64,000 bases of DNA from the NCBI GenBank assembly GCA_963555705.1, contig OY743177.1:55448096-55512095 (forward strand). Reading direction: 5' to 3'. This DNA is from Ligustrum vulgare (Eukaryota > Streptophyta > Magnoliopsida > Lamiales > Oleaceae). The position numbers and the translations under genes are program-made. How positions within the stretch are numbered: the stretch's first letter is position 1; the number at the start of each line of letters is the position of its first letter. The notes under the pieces are model-generated. The model saw only the letters and a list, made by a program, of their open reading frames with translations, searched no databases and had not been told where the DNA came from. Below are positions 32,004-43,783 of the stretch, piece after piece.

Positions 32004-32975
32004 TGTTCTATTTACCATTTTCGAAAACGTATTTTGGAAAAAAAAAAATTGTACACAAAATGCAAAACGCCCAAAACCTCGTTTTGAGCGTTTTAAGTAT
32101 ATTTCAAAAAAAAATGTTTAAAACGCGAAAAACGCATTTTGGAATTTTTTTTTTTTTTAAAGAATTATCCTATAGCTTGGAACTAAGTTTAAAATAAAGA
32201 TTTTTTTTTTTTTTTTTATTATCCTAGATTGGAACTAAATCTAAATAATGTTTTTTTTTTTTGGAAAATTATCCTAACTTGGAACTAAGTATAAAATAAA
32301 GTTTTATTAAATTCAATATCAACATTACAAAAAAAATTAAATAGGAATTCTGTTGTTATATTTCAAAAAAACCTTGATAAATGGACTCGGTGGTTTTGAA
32401 AGAACTTGCATTTTCCGAATTTTAATAGAACCAGAGCTTCCTCAAACTCCAAACCTGACCAAGCTGTGTTAATGTAGACTCTTAGTGCTCGCATTAGTGT
32501 GTTGCAGATAACCATGTTTTCAGTGTATTGTGAAATGAAATTTGAGTTTGAGTAAATAGTATTCTGCAAGCAAATTAATTAAAAATAGTTTAAGTAGTAT
32601 TCTATAAAATTTCAAACAGAACGTGTTTTCCAACTTTTCATTTTCAAAAACAGTTTTCAGAAATGACAAATCAAATGCGTTTTCAGCAACTTTGAAAATA
32701 AAAATAAAAACAGGAAATATAAAATATTTTTGAAAATGAAAATGCAAAATAAAATATAAACAGAACCTCCACCTAAATATTTCCAATGAAATGAAGATTG
32801 AAGAGTACATAAAATTTTTAATATCAAATATAAAAATTATAATCGTCAATCTGTCTTGAAAAGTATATAATCAAACATCTCACTAAATAAAAAAGTAGAT
32901 AATAATTAACAATAATGTGATTAATTAATAGCATCAAAATCTCTTCTAAAAAGTACATAATAAGAACGATATATT

Positions 32976-33230
32976 TTAATTCCAAAGAAGCATAATCTCC
33001 TCCTCTAAATGACTACTCTCCTTTGCTGCCATTTTAGCCTTCTTAGTCTCAATAAAGAACTTCGCCAGCTTTACTAAGCTCTCCAATTCACCTTCCTTGT
33101 TTACAAATACATAATCAAACTCTTTCAAATGCTTCACATCTTACTTAGCTGCCACCCTCATGACCAGAGTGTCCTGTCAATCAATTTCTTCACTAATGGC
33201 TCCTCACGCTCTGCCAAGAGAGTAGTACCA
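32976..33230 (-). pseudogene. Guanylate kinase C-terminal fragment (plastid/mitochondrial type)
   Basis: Guanylate kinases phosphorylate GMP to GDP. Minus-strand frames read LLAEREEPLVKKLIDRT, then after a one-base frame change LVMRVAAK, a TAA, DVKHLKEFDYVFVNKEGELE and KLAKFFIETKKAK, ending at TAA 32976-32978. The order and wording match the end of plant organellar guanylate kinases (VERLIDRKTET..LVR.ATAREEVKH...FDYVVVN). The P-loop and GMP-binding parts are not nearby, so this is an isolated broken 3' fragment. Confidence 0.65.
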
Positions 33231-33792
33231 GTAAAATCTGAAAATTGATGGAAGAAACTAATCATTTATTTGAAAGAATTCTCCTTCAAAGACATATTAA
33301 ACATGATACATAAAGCAAATGTCATTCGATGAAAAAGGAAAGTTAAACATGTTTATGCACCGTATAGGTACAAATACACCATTAGCCAAACAAAGAAAAC
33401 CATGTTCGTTACTTAAACTAACACATTGTAACATATTTACTTCAATTTCAACTTAGAGAACAACTAAGTGCTTGAGAGATGTTTATAAGACAAGTTTTGA
33501 TAAGTTTTTAATCAACTTAAAAGACATAAAGCTCATAATAATTAAAAGAATTTACTCATACAGCAATAATTGCTTCAAGTCCAAATGAACTCTTTAACAA
33601 TTTTACTTTTTAGAAATTAAAATTTGAACTTACTTTGACAGGCACAGTAGCAGGAGAAGGAAAGATTGGCTTCTTTATTCTGAAAGGATTGCATCAAGAA
33701 GTCACATAACAAAGGAAATATGACAGAGAGAGAAGGTAGGAAAAAAAAACAAAAAAAACCAAAATCTTGGTTATGAGACTGTGTGGAGGAAC

Positions 33793-34775
33793 CTGGAGCC
33801 AGTTCCAATCTTTCTTTACTCATATTCAAGTTTTCTTCTACCTATCTCAGTAACACCAGGTGCTCAGATTTTATTAAGCTGTCAAAGTCCACATTAGATT
33901 CCTTGTCCAGTCACAAAAAAAAAAAAAAAAAAAAAAAGTTATGTTCTAGTCACGAATATGCTTAAAAAGAATCCACAATCTCAATTATCAAAAAACTTGT
34001 TTGGCTATAATCTATAGATCATAACAGCAGATTCAACAAATTCTAACCAATATTAGCAAAGAGATTCTACTTGACAGTGATGTGCATGGGAGAGAATATC
34101 CAAACATAGATAACAAATTAATGATAACTACCTCATTGCACAAAGGTTCCAGTTCCAGACTAACTTCTATGATTTCTCTGAATGGTTGTTTTACTTTGGT
34201 GATTCTACTCATTTTTTCAAAAGTAGATTTTACATCAGCAGAGGTTTTTAAGCAAAATAAGCACTAGATCTCACGAGTCGTGCATCATTAGTAGTCTGTC
34301 GATTAACTTCATTTGAAGCACAACCTTGTAGTGCCTCTCCACCCACATTTAGCCTAAAAGAAGGTCCACATTGCAGCAGCACTATGACACAGAAGTGTAT
34401 ATTACTATACTTCTGATAAAAGAAAAGGAAAATACAGAAAATAGAGTATAATATGAAACTTACCCAACTTTTGTGATGTGAAGAGATAAGCTTTTCTCTT
34501 CTGAATCCCCACATTTGCACTACAAAGTCAACAACAAGGAGACTCACTCAAGACAATGGAACAAACAACTAAAATGAGCCTGTCCGGATCACATCACTAC
34601 TTTAAACTATTAACAAAATTGTTTATTTTAAAGACTTGCTTCAAAGTAAAACTTTCTAAGATTAGTCACACATGCAGCTTAAACAAAGAGATGTTTCTCA
34701 GAGAAAATTTCACTTACATGTAGAAGATCACAGGACAATGATGCATCATGTTTGTGCTGCATTAGCCTCGGATAT
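33793..34775 (-). pseudogene. Multi-exon gene relic, family not recognised
   Basis: Four exon-like blocks with good splice signals lie in order on the minus strand. They are: 34775-34718 (YPRLMQHKHDASLSCDLLH, donor GTAAGT); 34519-34464 (CKCGDSEEKSLSLHITKVG, donor GTAAG); about 34375-34132 (NVGGEALQGCASNEVNRQTT, then out of frame STFEKMSRITKVKQPF and LELEPLCNE); and about 33905-33793 (VDFDSLIKSEHLVLLR, stop, VEENLNMSKERLELAPG). The frameshift and stop mark it as decayed. I do not recognise the protein. It may have been transferred together with the neighbouring guanylate kinase fragment. Confidence 0.5.
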
Positions 34776-35270
34776 CTGTAGAGGTGAACAACGAAGGAAA
34801 TCTCCAGAATTAACTTTATAGAGATTTAAGCCTTCAACGGGTATTACATCCTAAAGCAAAACTTGAGTTAGTAAATTGATAGAATAAAATACTGATGTTA
34901 GTTTCTATGTAAAATTCAATTTAAATATTTAACTTAACCTAAACTTTACAAAATATTCAATTAATAATTCTAACCTTTAATAAATCTGAAATTCTCAAGT
35001 AAGTTTTCAATTCAAATCCAAAAATCAGCTAAATCAACCTAATTTCTAAAAGTTCCAAATCTAAAATCTTAAAATCAAGCATGGATTCTCAAAATTTGAA
35101 AATCTGTAAATAGAAAATACACATATATACGTACACTTACACATACATACACAATTATATAATCATTCCCAAATTTGAAAATAAATATCAAAACTTGAAC
35201 TTTTAAACTCAACCAACTAACTAAATAGCAAAAATCATAACTTCGAAATATGAAACTCTGTATATCTCCA
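34776..35270. other. AT-rich intergenic DNA, nothing recognised
   Basis: No conserved coding frame was seen between the exon relics and the microsatellite. Confidence 0.4.
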
Positions 35271-35275
35271 ACACA

Positions 35276-35306
<31 letters not shown>
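35271..35306. repeat. ACAT microsatellite
   Basis: About nine ACAT units, followed by a GTGTGTGAGTG-type GT-rich stretch to about 35395. It lies within a minus-strand low-complexity open frame that I do not call a gene. Confidence 0.9.
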
Positions 35307-35539
35307 GTGAGTGTGTGCGGGTGAGCGTGAATGTGTGTGAGTGAAGTGTGACTGTGTGCGTGGCAGTGTTCTCGTACGGCTTGTGTGCGCACGTGGGTGC
35401 AGCTGGGGGAAAGGAAAGGGGGGAAAGGGGTAGGGGCATACCGGCGTGATGGCAGTGCAGTGACCGACGTCACGTGTGGCCGGTGACGAGAAGACGGGGA
35501 AGAGAGTCTGCGAGAGGAGGAATTAGTTGGCAATAGCCG

Positions 35540-37250
35540 GATCCTCCCACCAATTTTTCAAAATACCATTATTTGACTCTTTTTAAATTAAAAAGAAAAT
35601 GCAAAATTGGTTTATTATTGACAAATTCTAAAATATCCTTATAAGTATTCAAAAGAGTTCGGCCTCCTCACCATTTCTATACTTCGGGTCCGGCGAAATT
35701 ATAGTCTCCTCTCCATATTCGTTCGATCGTTGCAAAGAAGAACTTCACTCCGAATTGTTCAAGATTCAAACTTTAGATAAGATTAGATTATTTTTTTAGC
35801 TTTGATTCTTAGATTTATAACTTGAAGTTTGAAATTTTTCTTATGTAAAACGAGTTTGGGTTCATAGAAAAATCATTTTTCTTGGTCCACCATTGTTGGA
35901 AAGCTTGGGAAGAAGATGAAGTAATGGTCCAGCCGGACCATTTCCATTTTCAAAAAGGTCCGGCCGGACCTTATTCTGCCGGACCTTTAAGGTCCGGCCG
36001 AACCATTTTTGCGGCCGGACTGTTCTGAGTACATCTTTTTTTATATTATAAATAAATTTTAAAATTCTAAATAATTATTTTATTTTTAATATTATTTATC
36101 ATTTATTACAAAAATAATTTCATTACTAAATATAATTAGAACTAACAAATGGCTAACTATGATTTCATAATTGTAACAAAAATTTAATAATTTCACAATG
36201 TTGGAAAATGTAATTATAATGTCATAATTTGTTAATAATAATTACAAATAAGATATGTAATTACAATTTCATAATTTCTTAATAAAAATGAATTAATAAT
36301 TTCATAATAATTAGAAGTAAGATATGTAATTATAATTTCATAATGCAAATAAGAAATTTATTAATAATATCAAAATAAATGTAATTATAATAATTAAATA
36401 ATGTTGATAAAAAATTATTAATATTTTTCATAATAATTAGAAATAATAAATATGGACTATAATTTCATAAATGTAAAAATATATATAATAGTTTCATAAC
36501 ATTAATAATTATAATTACACAACTTTTTAAAAAAATAATACAATAATAATTAATATTGTTTATATATAAACCATAATAATAAAAATAATAATAATAAAGT
36601 TTTTGACAACATCTTTTTTTTCATTATAAATAAATTATAAAATTCTAAATAATTTTTTTATTCTTAATATTATTTATCATTTATTACAAAAATAATTTCA
36701 TTACTAAATATAATTAGAATTAACAAATGGCTAACTATGATTTCATAATTGTAAAAAAAAAAAATTAATAATTTCACAATGTTGAAAAATGTAATTATAA
36801 TGTCATAATTTCTTAATAATAATTACAAATAAGATATGTAATTACAATTTCATAATTTCTTAATAAAAATGAATTAATAATTTCACAATAATTAGAAATA
36901 AGATATGTAATTATAATTTCATCATGCAAATAAGAAATTTATTAATAATATCAAAATAAATATAATTATAATAATTAAATATTGTTGATAAAAAATTATT
37001 AATATTTTTCATAATAATTAGAAATAATAAATATGAACTATAATTTCATAAATGTAAAAATATATACAATAGTTTCATAACATTAATAATTATAATTATA
37101 ATTACACAACTTTAATAAAAAAAAAAATTACAATAATAATTAATAATGTTTATATATAAACCATAATAATAATAAATAATAATAATAAGTTTTTTCCTGT
37201 AATGTTTAATTTTCCTATTTGTTCATTTACGTGCGGTAGTTTACAATGTA
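35540..37250. repeat. AT-rich tandem duplication, about 580-bp unit, with a GC-rich head
   Basis: ACATCTTTTTTT then AATAAATT and AAAATTCTAAATAA at about 36030 recur at about 36610, and the two copies stay alignable to about 37190 (offset about 580 bp). Just upstream, 35925-36027 carries five GC-rich copies of GGTCCGGCCGGACC or half of it. No coding frame was seen. It may be the 5' flank of the DUF1985 element that follows. Confidence 0.75.
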
Positions 37251-37314
37251 GAATGGTTAAATATTACAGCATACTTTTTTGAACTTTGATTTTAACATTT
37301 GAAATTATTGCAGA

Positions 37315-39615
37315 ATGGAGTATGCTATTGGTCTTGAACTGAGAGGGCTTCCGGCTAAAGTTTCCCAGTACAGGGAATGTGACTTCGACGCAGTTCTAAA
37401 AACTCTTGATGAGTATCATCAAGATATCTTGAAGCGATCCAAAGAATTGGCCAAGATGCAATTTGCGCCTCAGATTATAGATTCTCTGGTACTTCGACTT
37501 TTGAAGCCAGTAGACGGTGGTGCATATAGTTTTTGCTTCGGGGATGATAAGATAGTCACATTCTCGAGGTTTGAGTTTTCCCTCATCACAGGATTAAAGT
37601 GTGATGTTCATATGGAAAAACGCTCGAATTACGATCAAAATCGAGGCTTCATCTGAAATACTTCGAAGAACAAAAGGCCATTTACAGGGAGGAGCTTTGG
37701 AATACTTTAAAGACTTGTCCCGATATGTTGGACAGATTGAAATTATGCATGGTCTATATTCTGGAGAGCTTCGTGAAGGGCAAGCAAGCAAAGAATGGTA
37801 TCGACTTATATGGTTTGGAACTTGTTGATGATATTGAAGCCTTTAACAACTATCAATGGGGGTCTATAATTTATGTCGATACTGTTAACATATTTAAGAA
37901 AACTCATTCGATGCCCAAGGCGGAGAAGGGCCCCCGGAAGTATGATGTGTACGGCTTCCCTTTTGCTCTGCATGTATTAATTTTAAACTTTTCATTTTGA
38001 ATTAGTTTATTATGTTTTTCATCGTCATAATAATTGTAAGTTTCACAGATATGGGTGTATGAGGTTATTCCCGCCTTAGGTGACAGGTGGGCTGTTAAGA
38101 CGGGGACGCGATTTCCTCGGATGTTAAACTGGAGAGCAACGGAGGCGCCATGTCCTAGGAAGCTTTCGGCTATCCTCGATGATCCTGAGGTGAGCGTTTA
38201 AAAATTATTATTAATGTAATATAATATTTGACACATGATTTATAAATTGTTTTAATGTTAATATATTAACTCGAAGTCCTTCATGTGTTGACGACTTCGA
38301 CCGTAGAGGAGGAGCAGGACTACATGCGTGGACTGGTATGTAATGTAATTTTAGATTGTTATTTACCTTTTGGGTTAAATAATTAATCTTCACTTTTGTT
38401 ATATCTAGGATCAACGCAGTCTAGTACGAGACATGTCCCCTCCGCTCATGAGATCTCATTCACCGGGGGCATCTCGCGGACCTTTATGCTCCTCCACTCC
38501 TCCGGTATGTTCATGGATTCAATAAGCTATAATATTTTGCTAGGGGTTAGTTTATTTCCTATTATATTATTTGGAGTTTATAATTTGAATTTGATATGTT
38601 TTTGAGTTGAGAATTATTTTTGGAGTAGTCGGTGATATGAGAGTATTATTGAGTTGTGGTTGGTGTTTTGAATTGTCGTGGTTGAGTGGTTGAACGTTTT
38701 TGCTTTATTATGACATTTTGATGTCCCTTTATAGGGTGACTAAGTCCAATTTTAAGGGGAGACTCTGTCGAAAATTTTGTAGAATCTTAAATAAACAATA
38801 TTCGACATTTAATTTCCACTTTTGTTATATCTAGGATCAACGCAGTCCAATACGAGACATGTCCCCGCCGCTCATGAGATCTCATTCACCGGGGGCATCT
38901 CGCGGACCTTTACGCTCCTCCACTCCTCCGGTATGTTCATAGATTCAATAAGTTATAATATTTTACTGGGGGTTAGTTTATTTCCTATTATATTATTTGG
39001 AGTTTATAATTTGAATTTAATATGTTTTTGAGTTGATAATTATTTTTGGAGTAGTCTGTGATATGAGAGTATTATTGAGTTGTGGTTGGTGTTTTGAATT
39101 GTCGTGGTTGAGTGGTTGAATTTTTTACTTTATTATAACATTTTGATGTCCCTTTATAGGGTGGCTAAGTCCAATTTTAAGGGGAGACTCTGTCGAAATT
39201 TTTGTAGAATCTTAAATAAACAATATTCGACATTTAATTTTCACTTTTGTTATATCTAGGATCAACGCAGTCCAATACGAGAAATGTCCCCGCCGCTCAT
39301 GAGATCTCATTCACCCGGGGCATCTCGCAGACCTTTACGCTCCCCCACTCCCCCGGTATGTTAATGGATTCAGTTTTCAATAAACTATAGTATTTTAATG
39401 ATCACATTTACATGTTATAATATTTGAGTTAAATAATCAATTGTCATTTTTGTTTTCAGCGCCCAGTACCTCACATTGATGATTTGTTTGAGCGTCTGGT
39501 GGGGGTCATTCGTGATGAGATGCATGCCCTTGGGGATGAGCTCGGAGGTAAGGTCGACGCCCTCGAAGTGAAGGTCGATGCCCTCGGAAGTATTACACCT
39601 CTTTTATTTAACTAA
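37315..39615 (+). pseudogene. DUF1985 transposon gene with a triplicated 96-nt exon
   Basis: Exon 1 starts MEYAIGLELRGLPAKVSQ and has LLKPVDGGAYSFCFGDDK and FSRFEFSLITGL. After a one-base frame break near 37625-37640 it continues KYFEEQKAIYREELWN, LCMVYILESFVKGKQ and NYQWGSIIYVDTVN. Exon 2 (38049-38189) has IWVYEVIPALGDRWAV. This is the DUF1985 domain (Pfam PF09331), common in Ulp1-protease genes of plant Mutator-like elements. A short exon ends at 38335. Exons at 38409-38504, 38835-38930 and 39260-39355 are near-copies. The last exon (39460-39615) reads VPHIDDLFERLVGVI and stops after a short heptad-like stretch, with no Ulp1 protease domain. The frame break and missing domain argue for a relic. 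Confidence 0.75.
38389..39370 (+). repeat. Three tandem copies of an exon-plus-intron unit, about 426 bp
   Basis: The exon starts lie at 38409, 38835 and 39260. Each 96-nt exon follows TATATCTAG and precedes GTATGTT, and each codes for 32 residues of the pattern DQRS..R.MSPPLMRSHSPG. The introns between copies (GGTTAGTTTATTTCC...GTTATATCTAG) are about 97% alike by eye. The third unit's intron is truncated after 39375. Confidence 0.9.
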
Positions 39616-41150
39616 TAATATAATATGTATAAGTATTTCTCAATTGTTAATTTGAAGAGATGGCCTTCAAAAATTATGCAAGCAAATTCAATCAACAACA
39701 TATAAGTAAAATAATTAGAGTTTTTATGTGGTCTGACTTGGACGGATCTAGAAAAATACTAAACCGAGGAATACTAGTTTGTTGCAATTCGGTTCCTCGA
39801 TATCTAAAATCTATATCTATATATTAATAAATAGAATTGAGATTTTGCTAATTTTGACTAAATCTTTAATTTTCAACAGAATCTTAATTGTTGAAGATTG
39901 AAATATAAGCATTCCAAATCAGCAAAGAAATAGGCGAGTTTCTGTTATGTAACACAAAATTATATATGAAAGGGGTGGATCCCAGATCGTGTAAATGATT
40001 TGGACTCCTTTTATGATTTCTTATACATGTAGTATTAGCTTTGAATAGCCAAAGTTGTGATCCTTTTATGAGTCACCGTCTCCAATATTTATAGGGAGAA
40101 AGAGGTGAGCTGACTTATTATAATATCTGACTACTTTACATTAGTACCTAACTGAACTACTTGAGTTCTTACAAAGTACAAAGCAGTTGACTCTTAACTA
40201 GACAAACTGTCCTAATGTCAGAGTAATTAGATTAACTACTATGTAGTCTTAATCTTCTAGTTCTTTCCTAAGACCTGATCTTCATAGTCACTTTTAAGTT
40301 CAAGTATCCAAGTCTGCACGTGTAGGACCTGGTCTCTTTAGGTCTTCTCTGGTATCTAAACTCTTCCGAAGAGACAATGTTCAGGTCATATCGTGCATGA
40401 CCTTACCATGCATGACTTGGTCTTCAAGTCTTCTTTGATGCCTCAACTCTTCTGGAGGGACAATGTTCAGGTCATACCATGCATGACCTTACCATGCATA
40501 ACCTGGTCTTCAGGTCTTCTTTGATACCTCAACTCTTCTGGGGGGACAATGTTTATCATGCATGACCTGGTCTTCAGGTCTTCTTTAATGCCTCAACTCT
40601 TCTGGAGGGACAGTGTTTAGGTCATGTCGTTTATGACCTCATCATACATGACTTAGTCTTTAGGTATTCTTTGATGCCTCAACTCTTTTGGTGGGATAAT
40701 GTTTAGGTTATGTCGTGCATGACCTTATCATGCATGACCTGGTCTCTTCAGGTCTTTTTTAAGTAGTTCCAGAAGTATGTTATTCATGACAACTAGGTAT
40801 TGCCCTATTTGAAGGTTTTAGATCGTGATGGAGCCGACGTGACACTTTTAACATAATCAGATCCATATTTTCAATTAGGTTTGATGTCTTCTAACTGAAC
40901 ATGTCAGGCCATACGTCATTACTCTTTGTCCACATCAAGATCATATATCAAAAATTTGGCGGGTCTTCTACCCAGGTCATGGGTCATATTTAGGCCATGC
41001 TTCATCATTTGTGTCATATGTAAGATCATACGTCATTACTCATGTTCCAATCAAGACCATCACCGACCTAAACAAAGCCAAAAAGAACTATATCACAAGG
41101 CCCTTATTCTAAGAAAGAGGATTCCAGGGAAATTAATAGAACAAGTATAG
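39616..41150. other. Non-coding DNA with tandem repeats and Helitron-like start
   Basis: At 39810 a TCTATATCTATATATTAA sequence follows an A, like a Helitron 5' end. At about 40340-40760 a roughly 88-bp unit occurs five times. Its pieces are CCTCAACTCTTCTGG, GGGACAATGTT, CAGGTCAT, GCATGACCTTA and GGTCTTCAGGTCTTC. The third copy is shortened. No gene was recognised. Confidence 0.65.
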
Positions 41151-41211
41151 ATAGTAAATTGCAACTTTGATGGGGGTGTGGTGCATACAATTGTGGCTCC
41201 TGTAGAGGGCT

Positions 41212-43591
41212 TGTGACGACCTCAAAATGCGTCACTTAAATATAACATTTATTAGGAAAATTTAAGATTTTTGGCGCATGAAACCATAGGTGTCAACTCC
41301 AAATCAACTGAGTCTACTGTTAGGTCAGTGTCAGCACCAATACATAGGGTGACAACACTACTCTATTTTCGAGGTAAAAAGGTATCGATATGTAATAATC
41401 AAAACCAACATTTTTTTGCATTGGAAATTGTTAGCTTAAACAGAATATTTGTTAAAAACATAAAACTTATTACATATATAGATTGTTAAATTATATTACA
41501 GCCGAATTTTAGGAAGATGTTACAAAGCAACTCAAGACTTCCTTTTCTTTGTTTTTAACAAAAACTAAACCAAAACAAGGTTACATTACTTCAGATTTCT
41601 TCACCGAGAAAGTCATCAGAGTATTCATACTCTATTGTGACACTATCATAAAAGTCTACATAAAAGTGAGAATGCAGAAAATGGGACAAAGCAAGAAAGT
41701 CATGGTACGCCTACCATATGTGAATTTCCACTACATATAATGCTATCCATCGGTCGACTCAATCCACTCCCGAGAGATAACTTCAAAGTTCTCAAAGTGC
41801 AGCATCTACAAGTTAGAAAACATGAAAGATATAAATTGACAATTTAATGAGTAATTCGATACACATGCAAGTACTTTTCAAAATTATAATTTCAAGGCGC
41901 GATTGTAGATTATCTCCTCTACCCCAAAGCACTTAACATATTCATAATACGGATATCGATAAAATGACTATAATATAATCATGTTACTCATGATTTCATT
42001 ATCCTCTAGGACTTCTACATAATATTATCTTTCCCCTATTTGACTCCAATAGGGTTACTAGAGCTCTGCTTGTTAAATATTTTTGTTTATAACATTTTTT
42101 TTTTTTTTTTAATGTTTTTAGGTAAAATGTGTGGTTGAAAAGTGAAAATATAAAATGTGTGTGATTAAAAAATGATTTGAAAAATTGTGTTATAAAAAAC
42201 ATGTTTAAAAACAAGTTTTTCAAACAGGGGCTAGATCACCATGTTGTTCGTCAGAGCCTTGAAGTTGCAAGGTCCTCATGACACACATCGATATCCCAAA
42301 ATCATACATTGATTACCGAGAGGACTATAGTTTAAATCTATTATCTTTTATAATCTTTATTTGTAAATGCTTATTTTGTGAAGCATATCACGTTCAATAT
42401 CATCATCAATATGAATCGAATGCATTTCATTAAATCAACTTCTCAAGTAATGCAACACGTAAAGGGTGTATCGAATACTCACTGTTTTTTATGATTATAC
42501 AATATATATCAACTTGAAAATCATAGAATAACTTTATATCATAATCATAACTGAAAATAAATGGGGTGTCGACACAATGTTCATTGTTTTACGTTTAGTT
42601 TCGACACCAAATCTCCAGATGTCAACACCAAACGTATTTTCAGAGACTGGAGCTTCGTTTCTTTGATTCTTTTGATCTCCAAACAACATATTTTGATAAC
42701 TAACTTTAAGGAAACATATTTGAAGATCAAAATGAGGGTTTAAGCGGATTGAAACATCACTTTAGCAAGAAATCAATACCTAGAATTTTGGAGAAGAAAG
42801 TAAGATTCCTGCAGCGTTTTCAATCTAATTTTTGGTGTGTTTTAAATTTCAAACATGTCTCTATATATAGAGAGGACCGGTTGCACAAAATGAAGATTGG
42901 AGCTTGTTGTAGGGGATCTTTTTTGGAAGCTAAGGAAGAACCTCCATGATCACAAAGCTTGAGGTGGAGAGTTGCTTCCATGCAAGGAGGAGCTGTTCAA
43001 AGAAGGTAAGAGGTGACTCTTGGAAGCTAAAAATCGGAGGTGGAGGTCTAGGAAGCCAGCTCCTAGTTGCGTGTTCCAAGGTTTCCACATTTCCTACAGT
43101 TTCAAGAGGCTATCTTTGAGCTCATTTTTTAGGTAGTAAATGACCTCCAAATTGGGGGTTCTTGGTACCATTTATAAATCCTAAGTGCTCATGGAGTACT
43201 TTCATATGGAGATTTGGTTAACCGAGGAGAAAGTTATGGCATCTTGAAGTTGGCCACTTGAAACTACCTTTTCTAGTCGTACGACGAGAAGCCAACTTTG
43301 AAAATTTACCGAGGGCTATATATTAATCGAAACGACAAACAGATTTCAAATTCTTGAAATTCACTCCTAGTACTTATTCATACATATAAAATATGCATTT
43401 ATTGAAGGTCGAAAATGGTCAAACTGGTCTCTTAAAGAAAGGTGTTTAATCACCTTTTTTTTCGAAATTTTTCATTTTCAAAATAATTTCTTTTTTCTTT
43501 CCTAACTAATGAAAATTAAATAAATTCTAAAAATATATTTATTACATAATTGTGAGCAAATAAGGACGTCATAATTTTTCGGGGCGTTACA
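41212..43591 (-). mobile_element. Solo LTR, 2,380 bp, inside the carrier exon
   Basis: The plus strand starts TGTGACGACCTCAAAATG and ends TTCGGGGCGTTACA. Read on the minus strand it begins TGTAACGCCCCG, a common head in Ty3/gypsy LTRs of the chromovirus type. The flanks GGGCT (41207-41211) and GAGCC (43592-43596) are a 5-bp duplication with two transitions. The carrier reading frame on both sides fixes the junction. No internal region remains. A small MITE-like relic lies at about 42078-42235. Confidence 0.8.
42078..42235. mobile_element. Small MITE relic inside the solo LTR
   Basis: AATGTGTGGTTGAAAAGTG, AATGTGTGTGATTAAAAAATG and AACATGTTTAAAAACAAG recur, in the same order, at 52412-52566. 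That defines a family of about 155 bp with AACA/TGTT-type inverted ends. Confidence 0.55.
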
Positions 43592-43783
43592 GAGCCGAAT
43601 TGTTGCTACACACCCAAGAAACTAACATGGCAACTTTTGACATGAGGGCATTAGAGGAGATTCAAAGGGATGGTAGATTGCATTGCTCGTACAGTCATAG
43701 ATGGAGTTTTGTCCATGTGGAGAGGCAATGACAGCAGTGTTATCAGATATTACCCTTATGTTGCCCTCAATTTCTCTCTCAAG

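Larger units (their letters stand above)
17646..32770. mobile_element. Non-autonomous element copy B, split by a gypsy element
   Basis: 17646-17714 matches the head of copy A (CTCTTTACTGTTTTGAGGTCG). 32004-32770 matches the rest of copy A: TTTACCATTTTCGAAAACG, the three AACTTGGAACTAAG repeats and the CAAACAGAACGTG tail. The two parts are separated exactly by the 14.3-kb gypsy element, whose TSD TGTTC is element sequence. Without it, copy B is about 836 bp, the same size as copy A. Confidence 0.85.
41155..43783 (+). pseudogene. PM-ANT1-like adenine-nucleotide carrier exon, split by an LTR
   Basis: PM-ANT1-type proteins are mitochondrial-carrier-family adenine nucleotide transporters. Left of the LTR (41155-41211) the frame reads ATLMG and, one base out, VVHTIVAPVE. 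Right of it (43592-43783) it reads LLLHTQETNMATFDMR and, after further frame loss, KGMVDCIARTVIDGVLSMW and SSVIRYYPYVALNFSLK, followed by a GTAAAA donor. The order matches the family's first repeat (MGGVVHTIVAPIERAKLLLQ, then WRGNGSSV.RYYP..ALNFSLK). The other two carrier repeats are absent. The deletions, LTR insertion and isolation mark it as a captured or decayed fragment. Confidence 0.75.

Noticed and set aside
35075..35533. 152-codon minus-strand frame
   Set aside because: Much of it is the ACAT and GT microsatellite plus low-complexity sequence. No family resemblance.
40340..40760. CRISPR-like array
   Set aside because: Units are contiguous, diverged and without unique spacers, in a plant genome; it is a minisatellite.
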